DNA of 64,000 nucleotides from Palsa-601 sp963801185. GTDB taxonomy: Bacteria > Actinomycetota > Acidimicrobiia > Acidimicrobiales > Bog-793. Positions 37,267 to 45,420 of this stretch are shown here, in pieces. Location of the stretch: positions 930,001 to 994,000 of the forward strand of contig CAWDDW010000001.1 in NCBI GenBank assembly GCA_963801185.1. The letters run 5' to 3'. Under the pieces are notes generated by a model. It did no database searches. It had not been told where the DNA came from and saw only the letters and a list, made by a program, of their open reading frames with translations. The first letter of the stretch is position 1. Each line of letters begins with the position of its first letter. The position numbers and the translations under genes were made by a program.

Positions 37267-38073
37267 ATGACCGACCGTGCCCACATCGACGAAGCGACCC
37301 CGCCCGAGCTGATCATCGAGGTCGACGGCGCCGTCGCGGTGGTCACGCTGAACCGCCCGCGACGCCGCAACGCGCTTTCGAGCACCCTCATCAGATCGCT
37401 GCTCGCCACGATTACCGACCTCGACTCCGAGGACGAGGTCGGCGCGATCGTGCTGACCGGTGCCGACCCGGCCTTCTGTGCTGGCCTCGACTTGAAAGAG
37501 CTCGGGACCGCGGGCAACGCGCTCGGTGGGAGCGTCGTCAGCGAGCCGGGCCATCACGGGCCGTGGCCGCCGCTGTCTACAGTCGTCGTCGGCGCGGTGA
37601 ACGGCCCTGCCATCACGGGCGGGCTCGAGATTGCGCTCGCGTGTGACTTCCTGATCGCCTCCGAGCGGGCGATGTTCGCCGACACCCACGCTCGCCTGGG
37701 GGTGCAGCCGACCTGGGGCCTCACCGTCAGGCTGCCAGAAGCAGTCGGCATCCGCCGGGCGAGAGAGATGAGCGCGACAGGGAATTTCATCGATGCACCC
37801 ACGGCGCTCAGCTGGGGACTCGTCAATCATGTGGTTCCGCACGACCAGCTGGTCGAGAGCGCCGTCGCTCTCGCTCGTGCTGTCTCTGAGGGCGATCACG
37901 GCTCGATCGCTCGCATGTTGCAGACCTACCGGGAGGGTGCGCTCGACCCCGGCAGCCCGGCATGGGACGCCGAATGGGAGGCCGCCCGGTCCTGGCAGTC
38001 GTCGGGCATCGATGCCGCCAAGGTGGCCGAGCGGCGCTCCCAGGTGATCGAGAGAGGCCGCTTGCAGCTCTGA
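37267..38073 (+). CDS. Enoyl-CoA hydratase/isomerase (crotonase) family protein
   Basis: 268 residues from ATG 37267. Crotonase fold with oxyanion-hole segments GADPAFCAGLDLKEL and NGPAITGGLEIALACDF. In hydratases the two catalytic Glu lie at GG-E and in LGVxPxxG; here the first position is Leu-Glu (GGLEIAL) and the second reads ARLGVQPTWGLTVRL, which lacks the second Glu, so it may be an isomerase or another crotonase rather than a true hydratase. It sits alone on the + strand between rplU and rne, which are otherwise neighbours in related genomes. Substrate unknown. Confidence 0.85.
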   Translation: MTDRAHIDEATPPELIIEVDGAVAVVTLNRPRRRNALSSTLIRSLLATITDLDSEDEVGAIVLTGADPAFCAGLDLKELGTAGNALGGSVVSEPGHHGPWPPLSTVVVGAVNGPAITGGLEIALACDFLIASERAMFADTHARLGVQPTWGLTVRLPEAVGIRRAREMSATGNFIDAPTALSWGLVNHVVPHDQLVESAVALARAVSEGDHGSIARMLQTYREGALDPGSPAWDAEWEAARSWQSSGIDAAKVAERRSQVIERGRLQL

Positions 38074-38097
38074 GACCGGGGCTTATGCGGCCGGTGC

Positions 38098-39921
38098 TCA
38101 GGCGGCCGGGCCCTCCCGGAAGACGATCCCACGCCCGTTGCACATGGGGCAGGTCTCCGACAGTGTCTCGACGAGCCCTTCGCCGACGCGTTTGCGGGTC
38201 ATCTCCACGAGCCCGAGCTCGGAGATCTCGAAGACCTGGGTCGGAGTCTTGTCGCGAGCAAGGGCCGCCTTGAACGCCGCTAGGACGGCCTGGCGGTTCG
38301 CCTTGATCTCCATGTCGATGAAGTCGATGACGATGATGCCGCCGATGTCGCGCAGGCGCAGCTGGCGCGCTATCTCATCGGCTGCCTCGAGGTTGTTCTC
38401 GAATACCGTCTCTTCGAGGCTCGAAGAGCCGACGTTCTTCCCAGTATTGACGTCGATGACCGTCAGGGCCTCGGTCCGCTCGATGATGAGCGAGCCGCCG
38501 GAGGGCAGCCAGACCTTGCGGTCGAGCGCCTTGTGGAGCTGCTCGTGCACGTGCTGGCGCTCGAACAGCGGCAGGCTCTCGACTGACGTGTCGTAGAGCT
38601 CGACTCGCTCTGCGAGAGCGGGGTCGAACTCTGCGACGTAGGCCCTGACCACCTCGTAGAGCTCGGGATCGTCGATGAGCACCGAGCGGTGCTCCTCGGT
38701 CAGCTCCTCCCGGATGATCCTCACCGCCATGTGGGGTTCGGAATACAAGAGCGCGGGAGCGGGCAGGCGCTTGGCCCGCTCGTCGATCTCGTCCCATTTC
38801 GCCACGAGCTGGTGGACGTCGCGGCGCAGCTCCTCGGCGGACGCGCCTTGTGCCGCCGTGCGCACTATCAGCCCGTGACCTTCGGGGCGAACCTCGTCGA
38901 GCACCCGCCGAAGACGCTTGCGCTCGTTGTCGTCCAAGCGGCGGGAGATCCCGTAGGTGCTGGAATTCGGTACGAGCACGACGAAGCGGCCGGGAAGCGA
39001 GACTTCCTGGGTGAGCCGCGCGCCCTTCAACCCGATCGGATTCTTCGTCACCTGGCAGACGATCGTCTGCCCGGGCCGCAGCAGGTGCTCGATGCGGTCG
39101 GCGCCAGATTGCCGGTCGATCTCGTCACGGTCGTAGGAGACGTCCCCCCAGTAGAGGACCGCGTTCTTCGGCGTGCCGATGTCGACGAAGGCGGCCTCCA
39201 TGCCGGGGAGCACGTTCTTCACACGCCCGCGATACATGTTGCCGATGATCTGCTGAGCATCGTCCTGTGGCCTGGCGACAAAGTGCTCGACGAGCGCTCG
39301 GCCCTCGAGCACGGCGATCTGGGTCGCCTCCGGCTCGACGTGCACGCACATGAGGTAGCGGCCCGTGGCCTTCCCACCGCGCTCCTTGCCTCGTTTGGCT
39401 CTGGCGCCGGGCGGACGACCCGGGCGATCAGGTCCTGGAGCCGGAGCAGGCGCCTGCCTGCCCGCCCCGCCCGAGCGAGCGTCGGGACTCTCGGCCGCGG
39501 CACTTGCGCCAGCACGAACGCCAGTCGGCTTAGCGACCCCTTCGGTGGTGCGACTCGACTCACCAGGAGCGCCGCCTGTCCCGCTCCCCCGCCGCCGTCC
39601 TCGTCCACCGCGGCGCCTGCGCGGCCCGCCACCGCCGCCGGCCGCTGTTCCGGCACCCGCGGCTTGAGCCGCGCTGGCGGATCGAGGCGCAGACGACGTC
39701 GCCTGTGTCGCCTTTGCCTCCGCGACTGAACCCGGTGGCGCCGGACGCGTGTCTCCTATCTGAGGCCGCCGCGGCGCCGGAGGTGCCTCGGCCCCGTCAG
39801 CTGCGGGAGGAGTCCCTTCGGCAGCTTGCTGAGCTGCCGGGCGGCCGATTGGCGCGCTCTCGGGCGGGCCGTTCTCGACAGGCGCGTCGTGCGCCTCTCG
39901 GTCGGTGGTGGGTTCCGACAT
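38098..39921 (-). CDS. rne: RNase E/G family ribonuclease with basic disordered N-terminus
   Basis: Endoribonuclease of RNA turnover and rRNA maturation. Catalytic core from about residue 215: S1 domain (GNMYRGRVKNVLPGMEAAFVDI), 5' sensor and RNase H-like regions, the metal site TVIDVNTGKN...IVIDFIDM, and the Zn-link CPMCNGRG close to the end. 607 residues from ATG 39921, with GAGAAGGGAC upstream. The first 210 residues are Pro/Ala/Arg/Gly-rich (RRRRGGRGRRRGSG), as in actinobacterial RNase E, where such arms bind RNA and partners. An ATG at 39996 would add 25 residues. Precedes rplU-rpmA in related genomes. Confidence 0.95.
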   Translation of the reverse strand: MSEPTTDREAHDAPVENGPPESAPIGRPAAQQAAEGTPPAADGAEAPPAPRRPQIGDTRPAPPGSVAEAKATQATSSAPRSASAAQAAGAGTAAGGGGGPRRRRGGRGRRRGSGTGGAPGESSRTTEGVAKPTGVRAGASAAAESPDARSGGAGRQAPAPAPGPDRPGRPPGARAKRGKERGGKATGRYLMCVHVEPEATQIAVLEGRALVEHFVARPQDDAQQIIGNMYRGRVKNVLPGMEAAFVDIGTPKNAVLYWGDVSYDRDEIDRQSGADRIEHLLRPGQTIVCQVTKNPIGLKGARLTQEVSLPGRFVVLVPNSSTYGISRRLDDNERKRLRRVLDEVRPEGHGLIVRTAAQGASAEELRRDVHQLVAKWDEIDERAKRLPAPALLYSEPHMAVRIIREELTEEHRSVLIDDPELYEVVRAYVAEFDPALAERVELYDTSVESLPLFERQHVHEQLHKALDRKVWLPSGGSLIIERTEALTVIDVNTGKNVGSSSLEETVFENNLEAADEIARQLRLRDIGGIIVIDFIDMEIKANRQAVLAAFKAALARDKTPTQVFEISELGLVEMTRKRVGEGLVETLSETCPMCNGRGIVFREGPAA

Positions 39922-40237
39922 CCAACAGGTCCCTTCTCGTGGGCGCGCAGCGGTGGCGCGCCGTCGACGCCGACAGATCCGGCGCTGCGCACTCATGTGC
40001 AGCGACGCGCGAGGATCCGGCGTCTCGTTCCGTGAGGATCAACATGTCCTCGTTGTCGCCAACGGCGGCGCCCGGTAGCAATATGGCGCTCGGGCCGATC
40101 AGGCAACAAAGGACGGAGCAGACGGCGAACGCGGGAGCTGAGCGCATCCAGCACTGCAGCGATCGGGACGTCGTCATCTCAGAACCCACTTTAGGGCCTG
40201 TCGTGCGATAACTCGCGCACACGCGAGCCGGCGAAGC
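39922..40237. other. 316-base gap between mrdA and rne
   Basis: No convincing gene. On the minus strand it should hold the rne promoter and leader, the place where RNase E autoregulation acts in other bacteria. A short open frame beginning at 40177 (MTTSRSLQCW...) has a hydrophobic stretch but runs into rne and is not supported. The end nearest mrdA carries a terminator-like hairpin. rodA, expected here, is absent. Confidence 0.6.
40210..40229 (-). terminator. Hairpin just downstream of mrdA
   Basis: On the minus strand CTCGCG-TGTG-CGCGAG (40212-40227) forms a perfect six-pair stem with a four-base loop, 10 bases past the mrdA stop and followed by TTAT. Likely ends the mreBCD-mrdA transcript; the T-tract is short. 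Confidence 0.5.
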
Positions 40238-42410
40238 TCAGCCCGCCCCGCTCGGCACCTTTGGCGTGAGCTGACCGGCGGGATGCTGGATCAGGTACTC
40301 GAACAGCTTGATCACCACGGGAGCCGCCGCGTCGGCCCCGTAACCCGCGTTCGGGAGGATCACCGCGATCACGTACTGCGGGTCCGACACCGGCCCGAAC
40401 GCCACGAAAAGCGAGTCGGGCGGGGTCGTCGACGAGGCGCTGACCTGGGACGTCCCGGTCTTCCCGGCGATCGGGAGGCTCGCATAGGGGTAGTGGAGCG
40501 CCTGGAGCTCGCCCGTCGCGGTGCCTCCTTGTGCACCCGTCGCCGTCGTCACGCCGACGAGACCCTGCATGATCGCCGCGCGCGTCGAACCGGGCAGGGA
40601 GACGTGGCCCATGACCTTGGGTGCGATCTTCCTCACCAGCTTTCCCGCCGGCGAGACGATCTCAGCCCCGACCTCGGGCGCATACCGAGTGCCGCCGTTG
40701 GCGAACGTCGCGTACGCGTTCGCGAGCTCGAGCGGGGTGATGACGGTCTCCCCCTGCCCGAAGGCGGTGTTGATGGCGTCGCCGGGGCCGTAATAGGTGT
40801 TGGGGTACGCGGATGGGACTTCCTTGTGCTGCAACACCCGGAGCGCGGGAGAGTCCACCTGGCCGGGGTTGTCCCCGGGAAGGTCGACGCCGCTCGGCTG
40901 GCCCAGGCCATACGCGGCTGCCGCCGCCTGGATGGGGTCGGGGCCGTATCTCGACGTGTTGTAGAACCAGTACCCGAGTGTGTAGAAGAAGACGTCGTCG
41001 GACATCGTCAAGGCAGTCTCGACGTCGCACGAGCCACACGGCACATCCCCGGGGTTGTCGATGTAGCTGCACCCGACGGTCCCCTTGCAGTTCGGGATGG
41101 TGAACGTCCCGTGATCGTCTATGTAGGTGTACGGCGAGATCAGACCGGTGTTGAGCGCCGCAGTCGCGGTCGCGAGCTTGAACGTCGATCCGGGCGTGTA
41201 CACACCTTGGATCGCACGGTTGAGGAGAGGGTCGTTCGAGCTCGTGCTGGTGAGCTTCCGCGTAGTGTCCGGTCGACATCCCCCCTACCCACCATGACGG
41301 GTCGTACGTGGGAGAAGACGCCATCGCGAGGATCGCCCCGTCTTGCGGATCCTCGACCACGACGGCGCCCGAGTGAACGGGGTAGCCGAGTTGGTCGCGG
41401 CTGGCTATCTGAGCTGCGAGGTCCTGCTCGGCGGCCTGTTGCAGCCCGAGATCGATGTTGGTGACGACCTCGTCGCCTGGGCTCGCGGGAGTGACGTGCT
41501 TCGTGCCGACGGGATCGCCCTGCGCATCGACGAGCAACTGCCGGACGCCGACCCTGCCCCGCAGTGAGCTCTCGTACGACGATTCGATCCCCGACTGACC
41601 GATGACGTCACCGGCGGTGTAGCCCTGCCCCTTCAGCTGCTTCAGCTCAGATGCGCTGATGTCGCCGACATAGCCAAGGGTCTGGGCTGCGAGATCGCCG
41701 TAGGGGTACTGCCTCTCGGCGACGTTCGAGACGGTCACTCCCGGGAACAGCGAACGGTGCTCGGAGAGGTAGACGATCACGCTCGACGGCACCCCGACTT
41801 CGACTGGGACGGGTTGGTAGATGGAGTCCTGCTGGTCGTTGATGGCCGCTTCGACCTGGGCGAGCGACATCCCGAGGGTGACGGCCAGACGCTCCACCAC
41901 TGCCGGATCGGTCGCGGCGATCTGTCGATTGAGCGTGACGACGGGCTCGACCTTGTTCGACACGAGGACCTGGCCACCCCGTGCCTCGATCAGCCCTCGC
42001 GTCGGCTCGACCGGCACGTCGCGGGTAACCAGGCTCTGCACGCTGATGCGGGCCGAGGAGCTGTGGAGGACCTGAAGGGACCACAGCCGGAACACCATGA
42101 TCGAGAACAGCGCGAGCACGAAGACGCCCATCACCGTCAGGCGCAGCCCGACGCGGACGGTCTCGCTCCGGCGGGCCTGCTCTCGTTCCTCTTCCTCCAG
42201 GCGCTTCAGGGGGCTGGCAGGCGGGCGGCCGCGTTGGTCCTCGTCGAGACCGGGCGATCGCTCGATGGGCTTCGGCGCGTAGGGCGAACTGCGCGCCCGG
42301 ACCGGCCCGACGTGAGTGCGTCCCGATGGGCGCTGCGAGGGCGGTTGGGGGCGCCTGCGGCCCGCGCCGGGGTTCCCGGGGTTCGGGCCGTGGCTCCTAG
42401 GTGGAGTCAC
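40238..42410 (-). CDS. mrdA: Penicillin-binding protein 2 (elongation transpeptidase), one frameshift
   Basis: Peptidoglycan transpeptidase of the elongasome. A cytoplasmic Pro/Arg-rich N-terminus of 80 residues, one membrane helix (VMGVFVLALFSIMVFRLW), a dimerisation domain, then the transpeptidase with SxxK (GSTFKLAT), SxD (MSDDVFFYTLGYW) and KTGT (IAGKTGTSQV). The first part reads from ATG 42410 to GGMSTGHYA; the rest, KLTSTSSNDPLLNRAIQGVY, is one base over and runs to 40238. An extra G before AAGCTC at 41258-41259 explains it. Repaired length 723 residues. Normally essential for rod shape, so error is likely. ATG overlaps the mreD stop by four bases. Confidence 0.93.
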
Positions 42411-42940
42411 CTGGCTGCGCTCCCGCCTGTCGCGAGCTCACGTGCCTGGGCGGATCCCGAGAAGGCCCAGCCGAGCGCCAGGATCGCCGGTACCGCCAGG
42501 ATCGTGTTCGCGATTCCGACCACCAACAACACGTTCACCAGCTCGCCCCGGGGGATGTGGGGCTGGCCGATCAAGACGGCGAGCCCGGCATAGAGCAATG
42601 TCCCACCGATGCTTGCGACGAGCGTCGCCACCAAGCGGAAGGCGTGAGGCGCGCGACCGCCGGGCAGCGATGCAGCGAGCCCGACTGTGAAAGCGACGAG
42701 CACGTAACACAACGACGAGAGCCCGAACGGAGTGACGACGAACAGATCGGCGACGAGACCGGTCACAAAGCCCACGATCGCGCCGAGCTGCGGCCCGGCG
42801 ACCAGCCCCGCCGCTATGGCGACGAGCAGGAACGCGTCGGGGTGGGCGCCCGCAATGTCCACTTGCTGGAAGATGCCGACCTGCAAGATGAGGACGGCGA
42901 AGCCAACGACGAACAAGCGCCGCCACGCGCGCAGGGTCAT
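42407..42940 (-). CDS. mreD: Rod shape-determining protein MreD
   Basis: Small polytopic membrane protein of the elongasome, 177 residues, five or six hydrophobic helices (LFVVGFAVLILQVGIFQQV at the start; AIVGFVTGLVADLFVVTPFG in the middle). The motif GLVADLFVVTPFGLSSL fits the MreD family. Lies between mreC and mrdA, with an ATGA overlap to mrdA. Confidence 0.9.
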   Translation of the reverse strand: MTLRAWRRLFVVGFAVLILQVGIFQQVDIAGAHPDAFLLVAIAAGLVAGPQLGAIVGFVTGLVADLFVVTPFGLSSLCYVLVAFTVGLAASLPGGRAPHAFRLVATLVASIGGTLLYAGLAVLIGQPHIPRGELVNVLLVVGIANTILAVPAILALGWAFSGSAQARELATGGSAAR

Positions 42941-42950
42941 GTCACCTCGC

Positions 42951-43793
42951 TCAGGCGGCCGGGAGCCATTGCACGACTGCTACATATTGGAGCCCGCTCA
43001 GGCGTGCCACGGGCACCATTGACACTGGAAATGTCAATGACCCACGGGCGCTCTTCACCTCCGACACGGTACCGACTGGGATGCCGGCAGGGAAGGCGGC
43101 ACCCTGCAACCCGCTAGTCACGAGGAGCTGACCCTTCCTGGGCAGGGGACCGCTCGCCGTCACCTGCCCGAGAGTGAGGGGATCTCCCATCCCCTGACCC
43201 GTTGCGATCGCGATCGTCCCGTCCGCGAAGCGCACGCCTACTTGCGAGCGGGCGTCGGTGATGAGACGGATTACCGAGGTCGTCCGCCCGGCATCGAGCA
43301 CCTCCCCGACCAGCCCAGCTCCGGCGACGACAGGCATGCCCACCCCCACGCCGTCGGCGGTCCCACGGTCGATCTCGATGGTCGGGTAGAAGTTGCTGCC
43401 TGCCGGAGGTTCCGAGATCACATCCCCGATCACAGTCGTCAAATTCCGCAGGTACGGCAGATGCTCAACGGTCGTCAGCTGTTCGAGCTGCCGCTCGGCG
43501 TCCGCGTTCTCGAGGTCGAGCCGGCGTAGCCCGCCCACCTGATTTCGCAGGTGAGCGTTCTCGTTCTCGACTGCGGCGTAGTTCAGCGCGCCGGAGAAGA
43601 AGTCGCCGATTGGGCGGAAGACGTCCGACAGCACGCGCTGGACCGGCGAGACCGCGTCGCGGGCGCCGTTGCGCACCGATCCGAGCGCGTGGCTCGCCGG
43701 GCCCCTGTAGTCGAGGGTGATGGCAGTGATCGAAGCCAGCACGAGGATGACGAGGGTCAACCGCTGGCTGGTGTTGCGCCGTGACGTCGCCAA
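42951..43793 (-). CDS. mreC: Rod shape-determining protein MreC
   Basis: 280 residues: a membrane helix near residues 10-30, a coiled coil (residues 70-105, LNYAAVENENAHLRNQVGG), then two beta-barrel domains (GVGVGMPVVAGAGLVGEVLDAG, DARSQVGVRF, GQLLVTSGLQGAAFPAGIPVG). It links cytoplasmic MreB to periplasmic PBP2. Starts 13 bases after the mreB stop. Confidence 0.94.
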   Translation of the reverse strand: MATSRRNTSQRLTLVILVLASITAITLDYRGPASHALGSVRNGARDAVSPVQRVLSDVFRPIGDFFSGALNYAAVENENAHLRNQVGGLRRLDLENADAERQLEQLTTVEHLPYLRNLTTVIGDVISEPPAGSNFYPTIEIDRGTADGVGVGMPVVAGAGLVGEVLDAGRTTSVIRLITDARSQVGVRFADGTIAIATGQGMGDPLTLGQVTASGPLPRKGQLLVTSGLQGAAFPAGIPVGTVSEVKSARGSLTFPVSMVPVARLSGLQYVAVVQWLPAA

Positions 43794-43806
43794 CGCGACT
43801 CCGGAA

Positions 43807-44838
43807 TTAGCGGTTCGAGGAGGAGCTGAGCACCTGCTTCAGCGCCTCGAACTCCTCGAGGCACATCCCACTGCCTAGTGCAACGCAATTCAGCGGGTCC
43901 GGTGCGACGACAATGGGCATGTGCGTCTCGGTCTGGAGCCGGACGTCGAGCCCGTGCAGGAGAGCGCCTCCACCCGTGAGCACTATGCCCTGCTCCATGA
44001 TGTCCGCCGCCAGCTCGGGCGGGCACCGGTCGAGCGTGACCTTCACCGCGTCGACTATCGCGGCGACCGGCTCCTCGATTGCCTTGCGGATCTCCTCGGT
44101 CGTCGTGACGACAGTCTTCGGGAGGCCTGTCACGAGGTCGCGGCCGCGGATCTCGGCGTGCAGCTCCTCTTCGAGCTCGCAAGCCGAGCCGAGGGCGATC
44201 TTGATCTCCTCTGCCGTCCGCTCACCGAGGGCGAGCGAGTACTCCTTCTTGACGAAGGAGATGATCGCCTCGTCGAGCTCGTCGCCACCGATGCGGATCG
44301 ACTGGCTGACCACGATCCCTCCGAGCGAGATCACGGCCACCTCGGTGGTGCCACCGCCGATGTCGACGACCATGTTCCCTGTCGGCTCGTGGATGGGCAG
44401 GCCGGCCCCGATTGCCGCGGCCATCGGCTCTTCGACGATGTAAGCCTTCCTCGCGCCGGCGTACTCGGCTGCTTCCTGCACGGCTCGCTTCTCGACTCCC
44501 GTGATCCCAGAGGGCACGCAGATGACCATGCGAGGCTTCGAGAAGCGCCGAGGATGCACCCGGCGGATGAAGTACCGCAGCATCATCTCGCAGATCTCGA
44601 AGTCGGCGATCACCCCGTCCTTCAGTGGGCGGATCGCCTGGATGTTGCTCGGCGTGCGGCCGATCATCCTCTTCGCTTCGACTCCAACGGCGAGGGGATG
44701 CCCGTCCTTCACGTTGATGGCAACGACGGAGGGCTCGTTCAAGACGATGCCCTTGCCGCGGACGTAGACGAGCGTGTTGGCGGTGCCGAGATCGACGGCC
44801 ATGTCGCGGCCGATAAAGGACCAACTGTTCTCGGGCAT
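43807..44838 (-). CDS. mreB: Actin-like cell shape protein MreB
   Basis: Filament-forming ATPase that steers elongation of the wall. Actin-fold signatures: AVDLGTANTLVYV (phosphate 1), VVDIGGGTTEVAVI (phosphate 2) and GIVLTGGGALLHGLD (adenosine). 343 residues from ATG 44838, preceded by AAAGGAG about 14 bases upstream; a longer frame to 44910 is not needed. Heads the mreBCD-mrdA operon. Presence of MreB implies a rod-shaped or at least laterally elongating cell. Confidence 0.97.
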   Translation of the reverse strand: MPENSWSFIGRDMAVDLGTANTLVYVRGKGIVLNEPSVVAINVKDGHPLAVGVEAKRMIGRTPSNIQAIRPLKDGVIADFEICEMMLRYFIRRVHPRRFSKPRMVICVPSGITGVEKRAVQEAAEYAGARKAYIVEEPMAAAIGAGLPIHEPTGNMVVDIGGGTTEVAVISLGGIVVSQSIRIGGDELDEAIISFVKKEYSLALGERTAEEIKIALGSACELEEELHAEIRGRDLVTGLPKTVVTTTEEIRKAIEEPVAAIVDAVKVTLDRCPPELAADIMEQGIVLTGGGALLHGLDVRLQTETHMPIVVAPDPLNCVALGSGMCLEEFEALKQVLSSSSNR

Positions 44839-44947
44839 GAAAGGCGGGGCTCCTTTGCGGGGCTTGCCGGAGCGGATTACTACCAGGGTACCGGGTTGGA
44901 AGGCAGCCACTCAAGGCAGGCTCGCCTCGGTTTGGAGAACTAGCTGG

Positions 44948-45358
44948 TCAGCCTAGGTGTGGAAAGAATATCTCGATCTCGCGGGCGGCCGATTCCGGTC
45001 CATCTGACCCGTGGACAAGGTTTTCGGTCATGATCGTGCCGAAGTCGCCGCGGATCGTTCCGGGAGGTGCCTCGGCCGGGTTCGTCGGTCCCATCAACGT
45101 GCGAACGATCTTCCAGGTGTCCTCCGGGCCCTCCACCACGAGCACGAAAGACGGGCCGCGTGTGATGAACGCGACGAGGTCCGCGTAGAAGGGCTTCGCC
45201 ACGTGCTCGGCGTAGTGACGACTCCCCGTCTCCTCGTCGATCGTCCTCAGCTCACCCGCGACGAGCCGCAGGCCCTTGTCCTCGAGGCGGCGGACGATCT
45301 CGCCCACGAGCCCGCGCTCGACGGCATCGGGCTTGGCGATCACGAGGGTTCTGCTCAC
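44948..45358 (-). CDS. ndk: Nucleoside diphosphate kinase
   Basis: 136 residues. Begins TLVIAKPDAVERGLVGEI and has the active-site histidine in NLVHGSDGPESA, with the Kpn-loop region GPTNPAEAPPGTIRGDF. Equalises nucleoside triphosphate pools. Located between folC and mreB, 62 and 109 bases from its neighbours, the common actinobacterial order. Confidence 0.97.
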   Translation of the reverse strand: MSRTLVIAKPDAVERGLVGEIVRRLEDKGLRLVAGELRTIDEETGSRHYAEHVAKPFYADLVAFITRGPSFVLVVEGPEDTWKIVRTLMGPTNPAEAPPGTIRGDFGTIMTENLVHGSDGPESAAREIEIFFPHLG

Positions 45359-45420
45359 AAGGCGGGCACCCTACCGACCGCACGTGCCAACTGGCCAGTC
45401 ACGACCCCCGGCCGGCGCCG

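Noticed and set aside
38689..39729. 346-codon open frame antisense to rne
   Set aside because: No motif; lies entirely across the RNase E catalytic core.
39797..40177. Short minus-strand frame with a hydrophobic start (MTTSRSLQCW) in the rne leader
   Set aside because: No good ribosome-binding site, overlaps the rne coding region, and its later part is Arg-rich shadow sequence.
40283..41464. 393-codon open frame antisense to mrdA
   Set aside because: Shadow; transpeptidase motifs are all on the minus strand.
43921..44943. 340-codon open frame antisense to mreB
   Set aside because: Antisense shadow of the highly conserved MreB sequence.
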